Shown here: positions 1-10,145 of the stretch, in pieces | Numbering within the stretch: position 1 is the stretch's first letter | Layout: every line of letters begins with the position of its first letter | Assembly (NCBI GenBank): GCA_011109175.1 | Contig: RDEW01000073.1 | Location: 107,604 to 171,603 of the forward strand | Origin: Dicyema japonicum | Taxonomy: Eukaryota; Dicyemida; Rhombozoa; Dicyemidae | Direction: 5' to 3' | DNA length: 64,000 bases | Made by a program: the position numbers and the translations under genes | Notes under the pieces: generated by a model | Told to the model about the DNA's origin: nothing | What the model saw: the letters and a program-made list of their open reading frames with translations, nothing else | Database searches by the model: none

Positions 1-236
1 TGGTGGCATTGCACAACTTCTGTGAAAAAAGCCGCAAAATCCCTATCCCTTCTTTACTTCTTCATTGAGACGTGGATGGTGTCGTGCATTACTCCTTATT
101 TCCGGAGTTTGTTATATTTGATTGAATCAGGATTCTCTGTGTAATTGTCCCTGTCTAATAATGGAATCCTTATATTTATTTTAAATTTTTTAAAATTTCA
201 AAATAAATAATTTAAATAACGCATTCATCATTACAA
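1..236. other. Upstream region of the phosphatase gene, no gene seen
   Basis: AT-rich sequence before the first start codon. No open frame or family resemblance that I can support. It probably holds the promoter and 5' leader of the phosphatase gene that starts at 237, but no core promoter element stands out. Confidence 0.4.
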
Positions 237-1248
237 ATGGAATTGGATAGGACTGTATTGGCCGACATAGATACATTCATGTTTGATTGCGACGGTTTCA
301 TTATCACTTTACATCAGGGGTTCTATGGAATGGTCCTTACTTGATAGATGGGGCTGTCGATCTCCTAAATCATTTAATCAATATTGGAAAACGTGTTATA
401 ATAATCTCAAACAACAGCTCCAAATCCCGTATGGACTATTACCAAAAGTTCATCAATATTGGAGTACAGGGAATCTCCAAGGTAGTCCTTCTATTCCTTC
501 CAGAACAATATCGTCTGCACTGCCACCGTGCTGGCTGATTACATTCAGCGGAAATTGTCCCTGACTGGACGTGTCTACATTGTAGGGATGAAGGGGATCG
601 CTGATGAGCTTACTGAGAGGGGCATATCCTGCTACTTCCCTGATAACACTGTGTCCTCCCAAATGGCAGATTTTGTTTTTAAGGAGGACGTATATTCCCC
701 TATTTTAGTTAATAGGTCGGAGCAGTGGTAGTCGGGATATCCCTGTTTTTCAACTACCAGCATCTGAGTGAAGCAAAATTCTACCTAAGTAATCAAAATT
801 GCCACTTATTGGCTGCCAATGACGATATTTCCTACCCAATCCGTCCTGGTTTACATCTCCCAGGTTTTGACCTTTTCTTGGAAACCATAGGAGCGGGGGT
901 TATTTTGCAGGCAATAAAGGCAGCCTCTGAAAGGGATCCATCGATAATTATAGGGAAGCCAAACATTCCCATGGTTGATTACGTCATCGACAATTATGAC
1001 GTCAGAGGTGAGAATATTGGGAGGTGTCTTATGGTTGGAGACAAGTTATGGTATTCTCGATGTTTAGACTTGGGACTGATATTGTGTTTGCTAATAGGCT
1101 TGGGTGTCTGTCATTGTTAGTTTACTCCGGGGTGACTCCACGTGGATTTAAAGGCAGCGAAGATGTTGGAGTTGGTTTATCTTCCTATAATACGAATCCA
1201 ACATATACGGCGGACTCTGTTAAGCAATTATTAAATTTAATTCAATAA
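237..1248 (+). CDS. Phosphoglycolate / 4-nitrophenyl phosphatase-like HAD hydrolase
   Basis: Six exons joined across five tiny introns (295-317, 482-503, 690-715, 864-890, 1045-1067; 23, 22, 26, 27, 23 nt, all GT-AG) give a 296-residue protein, the usual size for the PGP/PNPP family. HAD motif I is DCDGVLW, nucleophile Asp17 and acid/base Asp19, with intron 1 inside this motif. Motif II is IISNNSSKSR, motif III the Lys of IIGKPN, motif IV MVGDKLGTDI, whose Mg-binding part is also split by an intron. The cap region VGAVVVGISLFFNY matches the family's C2 cap strand. The expected role is cytosolic hydrolysis of 2-phosphoglycolate and related phosphoesters that damage glycolysis. The ATG at 237 is the first in frame. 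No disabling lesion is seen. Family is clear; exact substrate is inferred. Confidence 0.93.
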
Positions 1249-1670
1249 TTATGGTTCTATTTTATTAATTTTGAATTAATATTGACAATAATAATAATAA
1301 TGTGTGTCACCTATTTTCATTATTAGGGAGATTTTTATTTAGTTCCTTATACAGTAAGAAAAACCAAATCCTGTCGAAAACACATATACAAGTTCATAAA
1401 TCTACACTAACGTTCATCTGTGGAATGCCAAAGCTGGCATGAGAAGGGATAATGGAATCTGCATTGGAAAACATGGCCAAGGCTATCTGGACACTCTCTC
1501 ATTGATTTTTGTATTTGATCAAATCTATGCTGTACCACTACCAGGGTTGGCATAAGAAGGTTTAAAGACGGCGACTATACGTGTATGTAACCAAATAGAT
1601 ATATTATCTGCCCAATATCTTTAAAGAGATTGTTGTCTGACTATTAGCAATAGAGGAACTATAACTGACA
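1249..1670. other. No gene recognised
   Basis: AT-rich 3' flank of the phosphatase gene followed by sequence without a supported open frame. Confidence 0.4.
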
Positions 1671-1760
1671 GTGAAACTTACGCCGAGTAACAGAATAATG
1701 GAAGAACATTTCTACTGCGCCGGAAGTCATGTAGGCAGACAAAGAATACACTTCCAATCT
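1671..1760 (+). mobile_element. Family 1 LINE, 3' coding scrap
   Basis: A short frame reads NRIMEEHFYCAGSH. The same signature (NRIMEEYFYCTGSHG, then GRPRNTLP) occurs near the C-terminus of the family 1 LINE tail on the minus strand at 52405-52730. Only about 30 codons are recognisable, so this is a relic. Confidence 0.5.
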
Positions 1761-1948
1761 GCGAAACCCTTTAAGGGCTACGCGAAAGAGCACTTAACTA
1801 ACTATACACAGAGAATGACAGTCATTTTAATATATCTAGTTCCCACGGTCGTAGAAGCAGAGACCGTTCAGCATCACCAGGAATGATGTGGAGTACAACT
1901 TCTTGGTTGAACTGATGACGTGATTCTTAAATTATGTCTTTTTCACAC

Positions 1949-3440
1949 ATGTCTAATAATCTATTCACATTGGCGTCATTTAACGTTCGAGGTTTAAAGA
2001 AAAGGGAGGATTTTATGGATGACTTAATATCATATAAGGTCACTATATGCAGTAAACAGGAGACTAAAGTGAAAGATGCGGTTGAGGAGAATTATGGAGA
2101 CTTGTACTACTAGACTCCGAATGCAACCACTACGAACTTGGCTTTGCTATACATCAATGTCTTGATGGGAGAATCCACAGAGTGTGGAGGGTCAATGACA
2201 GAATAGCAGTACTTCAGATTAAGTGTGGGGGACTGATAATTCCTTTAATTAGCTAGAAGCTCCTTCGCGTAGCTCTAAAAGGGTTTTGCTTGAGCCATGC
2301 TTTACAGCCATCCTCCTCGCCATCTCGCTTACACTCGATTTCCATACTGACAGTTTTCAATTTCAGTCGCCTTATCGTCCAAATATTTGTGCCAGAGGTC
2401 ATTCGATCGTTTTCTTATCAATGTGATTACGTTTTCTTTTTGATGCACTTTTATTCGAATTTGAACTTTCAGTTTGAACGTGTTTCCTTTCTGCTGTTCC
2501 GACAATTATCTTATTACGGGGTCATGACGATTTTCTGATGGGAGTAAGATAATCCGGTAGTTTCCAAAGGTTCCTTCGTATCCAAGGGCATTCTTTGTCT
2601 CTTGTAATCAGATGTCAATTTTGTAGCATGACAGATCTTCAGATAGTTGTTCTTTGAATAGAGATGAGAGGCCTCGAACGTTGGTGAACAAGAGTGGCGA
2701 TGGTGAACAAGGAGTTTGAATCTAAGCATGATAAAGACATAATTTTTCCGAGGAAAAACAGAAGCACGTCACTTCAACCATATAATTTCTTTAATCCATA
2801 ATTAATGTCTACGCCCACAATGCCGAGGGTTTCTACAAATCCCGATGAACTTGATCTGTTTTACATGTAATTAACGGATACCATCTCTGAGCTACGACCT
2901 TTTTATGTGAAGATTGGAATGCAAAAGTGAGACACTGTACATGGAGAGAACCCTGTATGGGTAGGCATGCCAGGGGAAGGTGGAATATGTCAAGGAAATC
3001 GCTCGTGCAAATTTGTAACATGCTTGACTACTTCATTTGTAATTCTGCATTCGACCACAATGCGAGGATAAGACTACGTGGACTGGACTCAGAAAGGATG
3101 GAAATGGAGACTATGTCCGGATATACAACCAAATTGATTATGTTATATGTAAAAGATCTCTTGGTGCATTACTAACAGACTCCCGCAGCCATGGAGGCAC
3201 CATCACTCATAGTGATCATAAACTGCTGGTTGCACGTTTCAGAATGAAAAGATATTTTGGAATAGATGGAGCTAGAAAGAAGAGAGCTTATCGTTTTATT
3301 GTGGAAAAATTATGCTTATGTGAGAAGACACGTGAAGATTATTGTATGGCAATTAAGGAGATTGTGAACATAAATATGGAAAATCCCCCAGAGATGATTT
3401 GGAATGCTACTGTTGACGGAATAAAGAAGGCAAGTTAAGG
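1949..3440 (+). mobile_element. Family 1 LINE, 5' part with APE-type endonuclease, interrupted
   Basis: An ATG at 1949 opens FTLASFNVRGLKKR, the first strand of an APE-type endonuclease, followed by an ISYKV...KQETK region. After an inserted block (2250-2781) the domain resumes with a GDWNAKV-like strand near 2910, a TWTG...DYVRIYNQIDYVI strand near 3080, and the catalytic THSDHKLLVARF near 3210-3240. These are the normal order of EN motifs in LINE ORF2. Stops and frame changes (about 2110, 2840, 3070) show it is dead. The RT domain is missing here; related 3' halves lie at 6508, 11086 and 52405. Confidence 0.8.
2250..2781 (-). mobile_element. Family 1 LINE 3' end inserted into the endonuclease of another copy
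   Basis: The block reads, on the minus strand, as a decayed LINE C-terminus (KRSNDLWHKYLDDKATEIE, then the same 3' sequence seen at 52420-52450). It is flanked by ATAATTCCTTTAAT (2236-2249) and ATAATTTCTTTAAT (2782-2795), 13 of 14 identical, which I read as a target-site duplication. Removing the block brings the two halves of the host endonuclease together. Confidence 0.65.
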
Positions 3441-4140
3441 CGTGCTTGGGGAAAGAGGCCGGCAGGATTTAAGGGAGTCTTCGATCACGAAATTGAATCA
3501 TCATCAATTAATTGTATGGATGATCAGTTACATAGGGAATTGATTCATGTATGAGTAAGCCGCTCTGTCTGAACCATGGTGGAGACGAATAGCTGGGTAA
3601 CTTATAAAATGTGGAGTCTCGGTCTTTGATGCAAACTTCATCCCTTGAATGATAGCAATGTCCGCTGGATTGTTGGCCATGTACAGTTAACACACTTCTC
3701 GGGAAATCTTTTGATGTTCAGCTCGTTAGCTTTGGTGGATGACTTTGATCCAAGGTTAGGTTCAATTTTGCTACACTTAAACAAAAAGTCTGGTAGAAGG
3801 GAGGTCCTGGTGGATATGGATGTAGATCTAGTTCTTACGATCACAGAAGCAGATATCTCCCAATATCGGACAAGTTTAGCTGGAAGAGACGAAAACATCC
3901 AGTCCTAGCAGTTATGGGTACCCAAGAATTCTAATCGAGTGGTGGATAGCAAATGACATTAGTCAGCAGATGACTGAGACGAATTACATGAGGTCATTCT
4001 TCTGCTTCTTCCCTTTAGACTTGGCCTTTTCTGCGGCGATAATCCGTTTACTGCGCTTATAATGTTAAAATAAAGGGGGTTAATTTAGATGGCTTCCCAT
4101 ACTAGAAACTTCCCCTTCTCTAACGGAAAGATGTAATTAT
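3441..4140. other. Unassigned, one open frame without recognised family
   Basis: An 87-codon plus-strand frame (3645-3908) and an overlapping minus frame are open, but neither resembles a family I know, and neither shows flanking short-intron structure. Possibly decayed transposon sequence. Confidence 0.3.
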
Positions 4141-4362
4141 GTGAGGCCGTTTTCGACTTCTCTGTCCATGGCAGTGGGCTTTAATGAAATCTATAAACGG
4201 ATTGAGTTAGTAATTCCCATAATTGTGTGTTTTAATGTTGGCGCTTTAAGAAGAGAAGTTTGTGATCTTACTTGTCCTGGACTCCCAGGAGCTGATGTGG
4301 ATGTACGGAATCCCCAGGGGATAGCTGATTTGGCAGCCCACATCTTAACTGGGGTTATTTAA
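4141..4362 (+). mobile_element. RLE-LINE, extreme C-terminus
   Basis: The frame VIPIIV...VGALRREV followed by GIADLAAHILTGVI and a stop resembles the C-terminus of LINEs with a restriction-like endonuclease, which commonly end with a VIPIVVGALG-type strand and an (A)RILR(K/R)V helix. Everything upstream of this segment is missing. Confidence 0.45.
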
Positions 4363-4576
4363 GGGATTTTCCACATTAGCAGAAAAGGGGGAGAAATCTT
4401 AGATCATGGAACCCATAAGGAATTGTTAATGACATAACCACGTGTGCAATCAGAACGAACCCCGTAGGTAACCAAATTGTCCCCCTAAGTATATCAGAAT
4501 TATAATTATACCGTAATAGCGTAATATAATTAATATAAATCTGTATAAGTAAACACTTCCGCATATTGCATATCGA

Positions 4577-6367
4577 ATGCCTCTTTCAGTATGTTTGTTT
4601 TTGACTGATTAGCGGAAAATTGTCAAGTCAAAGGGGGGAATTTCGTCAAGAAAGCCGCCAGAAAATGTCTTCAATCTGTTAAACGACGTTGGCGATTCCT
4701 GTAAGGGATTAAATTACTTTAAGCCGAACAACTACAGTTCAATGACATCAGTGGTATTCTGGCCAATTGGGATGGCCAGGAGAAGAATAATACGGATTTT
4801 GATGGATGCTGGAAGAAGGACAAAAAAGATGTCAAAAAGATTTTCTCACTCAGACAGGAAGAAAATAAATCCCCACGTGCTGAGGATAAGGACGCTAAAG
4901 AGTGCGAACAGATTACAAGGGAGGACCAGAGTCCAAAGGTGGAACAGGCTGATCAGACAAAGGAAGTAGAAAATGCAATTACTGAAGGCGTAACCTCAGT
5001 AGGAGACGATAGCCTTGATGGGAAGAAAGATAAATCGATAAAAGATATACTTTTGTCGAAATTTACCCCCAAATCTGATAAAACTAAAAATGAGGACAAG
5101 AAAGCTGGAAAGGTCAAGGAAATCAAGTCCAAAAAGAAGGAATCAAAGACGAGCACTCCTTCGATCCCTGAAAAAGAGGTCGAAAGTCAGGAAGTAGCCG
5201 AGAATTCACCAACGCCTGATAAACCTAAAAAAGAGGACAAGAAAGTTGGAAAGGTTGAAGAAGTCAAACTCAAAAAGAAAGAATCGAAGACTAGCACTGT
5301 CTCGGTTGTGGAAGAAGAGGTCGAAATTCAAGAGGTTGTCAAGACACCACCAATGGCTGATAAACCTAAAAAGGAGGACAAGAAAGCTGCAAAGGTCAAA
5401 GAAGTCAAACTCAAAAAGAAGGAATCAAAGTCTAGTGATGTCTTGGTGGCTGGAGAAGAGGTCGAAACTCAAGAGGTGGCCAAGACACCACCAACGGCTG
5501 ATAAACCTAAAAAGGAGGACAAGAAAGCTGCAAAAGTCAAAGAAGTCAAACCCAAAAAGAAGGAATCGAAGTCTAGTGATGTCTTGATAGCTGGAGAAGA
5601 GTCGAACCTCAAGAGGTACCCAAAACGATGCCTAGAATTGACGATAGCAGTGAAAAGGGTATAAACGCGGAAATAAAAAGGGGGCAATCTTTTGAAACTA
5701 AAAGCCCCGCTTCCCCGGAGTGTCCAAAGGACGTCATAGCTGAGATAAGCCTGAAAGTCGAAAGTACCCTGAAGGCGCAGAACGAACAACCTCAAGAAAC
5801 CGAAAAATGCAGCGAAAACACTAAAAAAATAAAATCCAAAGAAAAGGCAGAAAAAAATCCCAAATCGAAGGAGAAGTCCAATAAGACGGAAGTTTCAAAG
5901 TTCCCGGTGGACGAGAAGGCGAAAGCTGATGATGATATGGCCGAAATTAGCAAAAAGGATCAAAAATCAGAAAAGGAGGACAACTCGAGTAAAGAGAAGT
6001 CGAAGGATGACATAACTCCAAAATCAGAGAAGAGCGAAAAGAAAACTTCAGATAAGGCCAATAAACTGAAAAAACAAGAAGCGGGAAAAAATCCCAAAAC
6101 CGGCAAATGTCTTGACCGATCAGAGTCACAAGAGAATTTTTTGCCCGCCAAAAGTAATTTAAAGTCTTCTTCTAAATCTTTCAAGTATAACATGGGTAAA
6201 GAAGACAAATCAGACTTAATTTTGAAGAAAGATCAAGTATCAAGTGTGGAAGGTGAAAAAGTAATGGAGTTTGTATAGCTTAGAATCCCCCCCAAAAGAG
6301 CGATGATTTGACCAAGGAGGACATAGACCTACAAAAAGAACCAAATAAAGTTGATAAACAAGCTTAG
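4577..6367 (+). CDS. Lys/Glu-rich repeat protein, function unknown
   Basis: Five exons (4577-4588, 4613-4753, 4780-5615, 5636-6260, 6284-6367) separated by GT-AG introns of 24, 26, 20 and 23 nt join into one 565-residue frame ending at a TAG at 6365. The first exon encodes only MPLS. The protein is highly charged (runs such as KKKESK, DKPKKEDKK), with three and a half tandem 47-residue repeats in its first half, then a Ser/Lys/Glu-rich tail. No globular domain, signal peptide or membrane segment is visible; it is probably disordered. The composition resembles nuclear or microtubule-associated charged proteins, but no function can be claimed. The third intron (5616-5635) is only 20 nt and lies in the fourth, degenerate repeat. 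Without it there is a frame break, see findings. Confidence 0.75.
5077..5604 (+). repeat. Tandem 141-bp coding repeat, 3.7 copies
   Basis: Units start at 5077, 5218, 5359 and 5500, each beginning GATAAA and encoding 47 residues of the pattern DKPKKEDKK...EVKLKKKESK...EEVE.QEV..TPP. The last unit loses register after about 5600. The period is a multiple of three, so copy-number change keeps the frame. Confidence 0.92.
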
Positions 6368-6507
6368 ACAATTAATACTAATTTATTTTATTTTTGAATT
6401 ATTCAATTTAGTACTGAATATTTGAAATCTTTAATTTTTAAATATTTATTTTTGGTCCTAGCTTTCGCATCTATTTGGAAGCTGCGTTGAGGGACGTTTG
6501 AAAAGAA

Positions 6508-7360
6508 TTGGGTCACTTAAATAACCATTTTGTGGAATTAATATATGCTGATGACATCGATTTTGTGTCTGAAAATGTGGAGGTACTAAGAACTGTAGTA
6601 GATAAAGCTACAACAGTTCTGGAGAGGTGGTCTTTGAAGGTCAATTCAGAAAAAAAGGAGTTAACTTCGATTCAGCAGTTACCAACACGGATTGATGAGA
6701 AATGGAGACTTACTAAAAGGCTCGGCTCGTTTTTGGGTGATGCTGAGGACATTGCTCGCAGAAAGATGTTGGCATCGTGTGCACTAAAAAAGATGTGGAG
6801 TATTTGGACTCTGAAAACTTATCTCCTTAAATCTTCGGATGCGCTCATATAACTCGATCATACAACCAGTCCTATTATATAACTCGGGAACATGGGAACT
6901 TCAAAAACTGACCTTGACAGACTAGACACATTTCATAGAAATCAATTGAGAAAAATTGCGGGAATCAAATAGCCACAGATTATCAAAAACGACACTCTAC
7001 AAATTATGTAAATGCATACTGATAAGCAGAGAAGTAATTACCTCACGCTGGCGACTTTTCGGACATGTTCTGAGAATGGACGAAGTGATTCCTTGCAATC
7101 AAGTCATGGAAGATTACTATTCAAATCATGGAATTGGATTTCGGGGTCGGCCAAGATGCACGCTTCCCCTCTGCCTGAATAACGATTACGCACTCAAAAC
7201 TGGAGACGATCTTGAGGATATTTGTAAACGCGCGAGGAACAGAGCTAGATAGAGAGGGCTGACTGGGAGGATAGTCGAGTGTACGGCACGAGCGAAACCC
7301 TAGGCATTTTACGTGCTTATGGCAACGCGGAGTGCTATTAACTAACTAACTATTTAACAA
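6508..7360 (+). mobile_element. Family 1 LINE, 3' half (RT palm to tail)
   Basis: The frame begins with the RT catalytic box YADDIDFVS and continues with the typical WRLTKRLGSFLGDAEDI segment, then RWRLFGHVLRMDE, GFRGRPRCTLPL and a TGDDLEDI C-terminus. One frame break near 6850 and stops near 6970 disable it. The 3' end carries TTAACTAACTAAC (about 7338-7350), a short tandem tail shared, as TTAGTTAGTTAGTTAA on the other strand, with the copy at 52405. It is 5' truncated. Confidence 0.85.
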
Positions 7361-7930
7361 AAAAACAAATTTTAGTTTGGAAGCCGGCTGCGTGATCGTG
7401 AACGAGTTCCCTCTGAGTATGCCATTCCAATCTTTTGTCTCAACCAAAACCCTTCTCGTTGATCTTTTTTCTTCATGGCAAGCATTCCTCCGAGTTCGCG
7501 CAAGAACTAAAGCGTCATTGGACCAACGGCTCCTGATGACTCAACCGCCACATTATAATTTATTTATCAATTAAGAATTTAAAATTGTCGGGTACCGAGA
7601 TGAACTTGTAAGGCTGTAAGTTTTATTTTCTATATGGTTGAAATTTTTTCTGCACTTTCCTTTTTTAATTTCTAAAGGGTTTCATGTGATCCATTTGTCT
7701 CAGAGACTCCCAGTGCTTGGCTAACTAGGGCGATTTTTGTCAATAAAGTCAAAAAATCATATGTTTTTTAAAATTGTCTAAAACTTATAAAAATGTGATT
7801 TTTAATCAAAAATATTTTATAAATCAAAAGTTATAAAGTCAAAAAAAGTCAAAATTTAATTTTTAGGTCAATAAAGTCAAATTTTTAGTTATTTTTTATT
7901 TATTAATTTTTAGAGTTTTTGAATAAAATG
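7361..7930. other. AT-rich spacer, no gene
   Basis: Contains several imperfect AAAGTCAAAAA / TAAAGTCAAAT motifs between about 7745 and 7880 but no supported coding frame. Confidence 0.4.
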
Positions 7931-8178
7931 CATCACAGGTTACGGGTTCGATTCTCGCTGCTGTTCACCTGGTGGAAGGTTCCACGCATCTACGCCGTCA
8001 TCAGTGATACTCACTGCGGAGCTGGATTGTCTAGAAAAGACCCACACACAAGTGAAGATAATTCTTTGGTTCTACGATTAGTTAAAGTTAACTGTTCTTT
8101 ACTTAAATAAAGTGTGTGTCCTGCCTATGCGGAGCTATAAATATTATGGCTCTCGTGAAAAGGATATCATTATTATTA
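7931..8178 (+). mobile_element. tRNA-derived SINE, head-truncated
   Basis: Shares with the fuller copy at 29289-29611 the B-box stretch GGTTACGGGTTCGATTCTCG, the GGAAGGTTCCACGCATCTAC block, CACTGCGGAGCTGGATTGTC and the 3' block GTGTGTCCTGCCTATGCGGA ending in an ATT-rich tail. The A-box part is missing. A Tigger element begins in its tail at 8179. Confidence 0.8.
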
Positions 8179-9501
8179 CAGTGCAACCTCCATTTGGGGC
8201 AGACCTCCTCATTGGGCACATCTATTTTTGGGGCACTCCAAGGTTTTGGGGCAGTTTAAAAATTAGATCATTTTTATACAATAATTTCCAAATTTGGAAA
8301 TTACCTGAACCTCTTAGTGGGGCACTTAATTTTTTTTAATTTATATAAAGTCTTGCAATTAATATTAAATTTAATTATATAAAATTTTCTTAAATTCCGC
8401 GTGCTAGATTTGCGTTTTTGTTGTCATGGGGAGGAAGCTTACTCTGGAGTTAAAGCTTAAAATTGCCCAAGAAATCAACGAAAATTGTTTCATGAGCGAG
8501 CGAGATATTGTCAAAAAGTATAAAATTAGTAAAGGTTATCTGATAATTCTATTGTTTTAGTAGTATCTAGAATTAAACAAAATTATATGAACTTTATAAA
8601 TAATGGGTCCGTACAATTAAAATTGTCTTAGTCAAATTTCACAGAGAAGAGACAGTCTGTCACAGAAATTCGATAAAATTGTTTATGAATGCTTTTTAAA
8701 GCAAGGGAAGAATTTATTCCCGTTTCAGGACCTATTCTTAAAAACCTTTTGCTTGACAATGCAAGTTGTCACAAGAATAATCATTTTTCTAACATTGAGC
8801 TATTTTTTCTGCCAAAAAATGCAACATCATTAATTCAACCCTTAGATAGTTATTAAATCGTTCAAATCCAAATATTTAAATAATTTGATGATTTTACCCT
8901 ATCTTTTGAGGATGATAAGTTTACAATGTCGAATTTAAAGCAAGTAAATCTCAGACAAATAATCAATATTGTTGGGAAGACATGGCAACAAATACACTCT
9001 TAATCAATTACTAATTGTTGGAAGAAAATTGATGAATGTCGTTTTCAAACTCTCTCATTGGTGAATAATGAATTGGAGAGTTTAGATAACATAAAGATAT
9101 ACTGAAAATGATGACGAGAATATATACGACGAAGTAAAATGTACCTATTTTCATTTGGAAACAATAACAGCGATGAATACACTTGAAGATAACATTTTCA
9201 ATTTGTTTCCTGAAGCTTTGAAAGATTATTATAATTTCAGAAAAATATTAGGAATACAAATGAAAAAATCCGCAACCGGAGGGAAATTAACAGACTATTT
9301 TTCTATCGTTAAATAAATTTGTTTTTAATATAATTCTGAAAAATCTATAAAAAAATTATATTATCTATAAATTTAATAAAAAGCAAATTTAAATTGTTAA
9401 ACTGTGGATAAATCTAAAGAAAATGCCCAACCTCCATTTTTGGGAAACCTCTGTTTTTGGGGCATTTTTTTAAATAGGTGCCCCAAATAGAGGTCATACT
9501 G
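8179..9501 (+). mobile_element. Tigger/pogo DNA transposon 1, internally deleted
   Basis: The left end CAGTGCAACCTCCATTTGGG and the right end, inverted CAGTATGACCTCTATTTGGG, form terminal inverted repeats flanked by TA on both sides (8177-8178, 9502-9503), as expected for the Tc1/mariner-pogo group. Inside, MGRKLTLELKLKIAQEI (from 8426) is a CENP-B/pogo-type helix-turn-helix start. LLLDNASCHKN...LPKNATSLIQPLD (about 8748-8850) is the second DDE aspartate block. KLTDYF near the end matches the usual C-terminus. Part between HTH and catalytic core is deleted, and stops are present, so it is non-autonomous. Confidence 0.88.
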
Positions 9502-9529
9502 TATTATTATTATTAAAAGCACTCCCGAG

Positions 9530-10078
9530 AAAACATAAATTAGTTAAGTTTCCCTTGTGCCGTATTCCTAATCATCCTCTTTGTCAACGTCGATCATGAT
9601 CCTCTGTTGCACGCTATTTCTATTAGGTAGTCCAGATCGTCCGCCGAAATTAGTCTCATACCAACCGCCGACAGGTCTTCGTTCAAGATAGTCGAAGTGT
9701 CGTTCTTGGTCTTCCGCAAAATCCGTCTCCTGTGTGTGCGAAGTAGTTGAGCATTGCGAAATTTGAGGGGACCTGGTCATTTAGACGTCTTGATTGAAAA
9801 TATCATCTGACCTAACGCCGTATTTGCATTTATTATAAAGGTTTGCATCAGAGATCTTCATAGGCCAGTTAATCTTGATTTTTGAGCTGAGCTCTGTGGA
9901 AGTTGTAGGTTAGTATCGGGATGACAAAAGCTTTGTATATTCTAAATCTGGTGTTTAGTTCTATCCTCTTCTTGTGGCTAGGTCGCAGTTGGTGTTTCTT
10001 ATGAGGTTGTTTAAGTCCTCTGCAATTGAAAGTTCCCAGAGTGAACGGAGAAGTCGGTAAAGAATACGAATAAGACAT
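9530..10078 (-). mobile_element. Family 1 LINE with internal deletion (start joined to C-terminal part)
   Basis: Read on the minus strand it starts MSYSYS then FTLGTFNCRGLK, the endonuclease start, and then jumps directly into LNTRFRIYKAFVIPILTYN, which corresponds to the RT thumb region RCRLYNAFVKPILLYN of the copy at 11086. The decayed C-terminal ISADDLDYLIEIA follows. Most of endonuclease and RT are missing while both ends remain. Confidence 0.75.
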
Positions 10079-10145
10079 AGTGCAATAGAAATGTCGTCAC
10101 CACCTCAACCATAAAAGGTTATTGTTTGTGTAAAAGGCAAGGTTG

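Noticed and set aside
283-564. 93-codon plus frame overlapping the phosphatase 5' end
   Set aside because: It reads through two micro-introns in the wrong frame; the spliced frame gives conserved HAD motifs.
5246-5587. Arg/Lys-rich 113-codon plus frame within the repeat array
   Set aside because: Same repeat read in another frame; the frame that continues across the introns is the supported one.
5469-5795. 108-codon minus-strand frame
   Set aside because: Antisense of the repetitive Lys/Glu-rich coding region, where codon bias opens the reverse frame.
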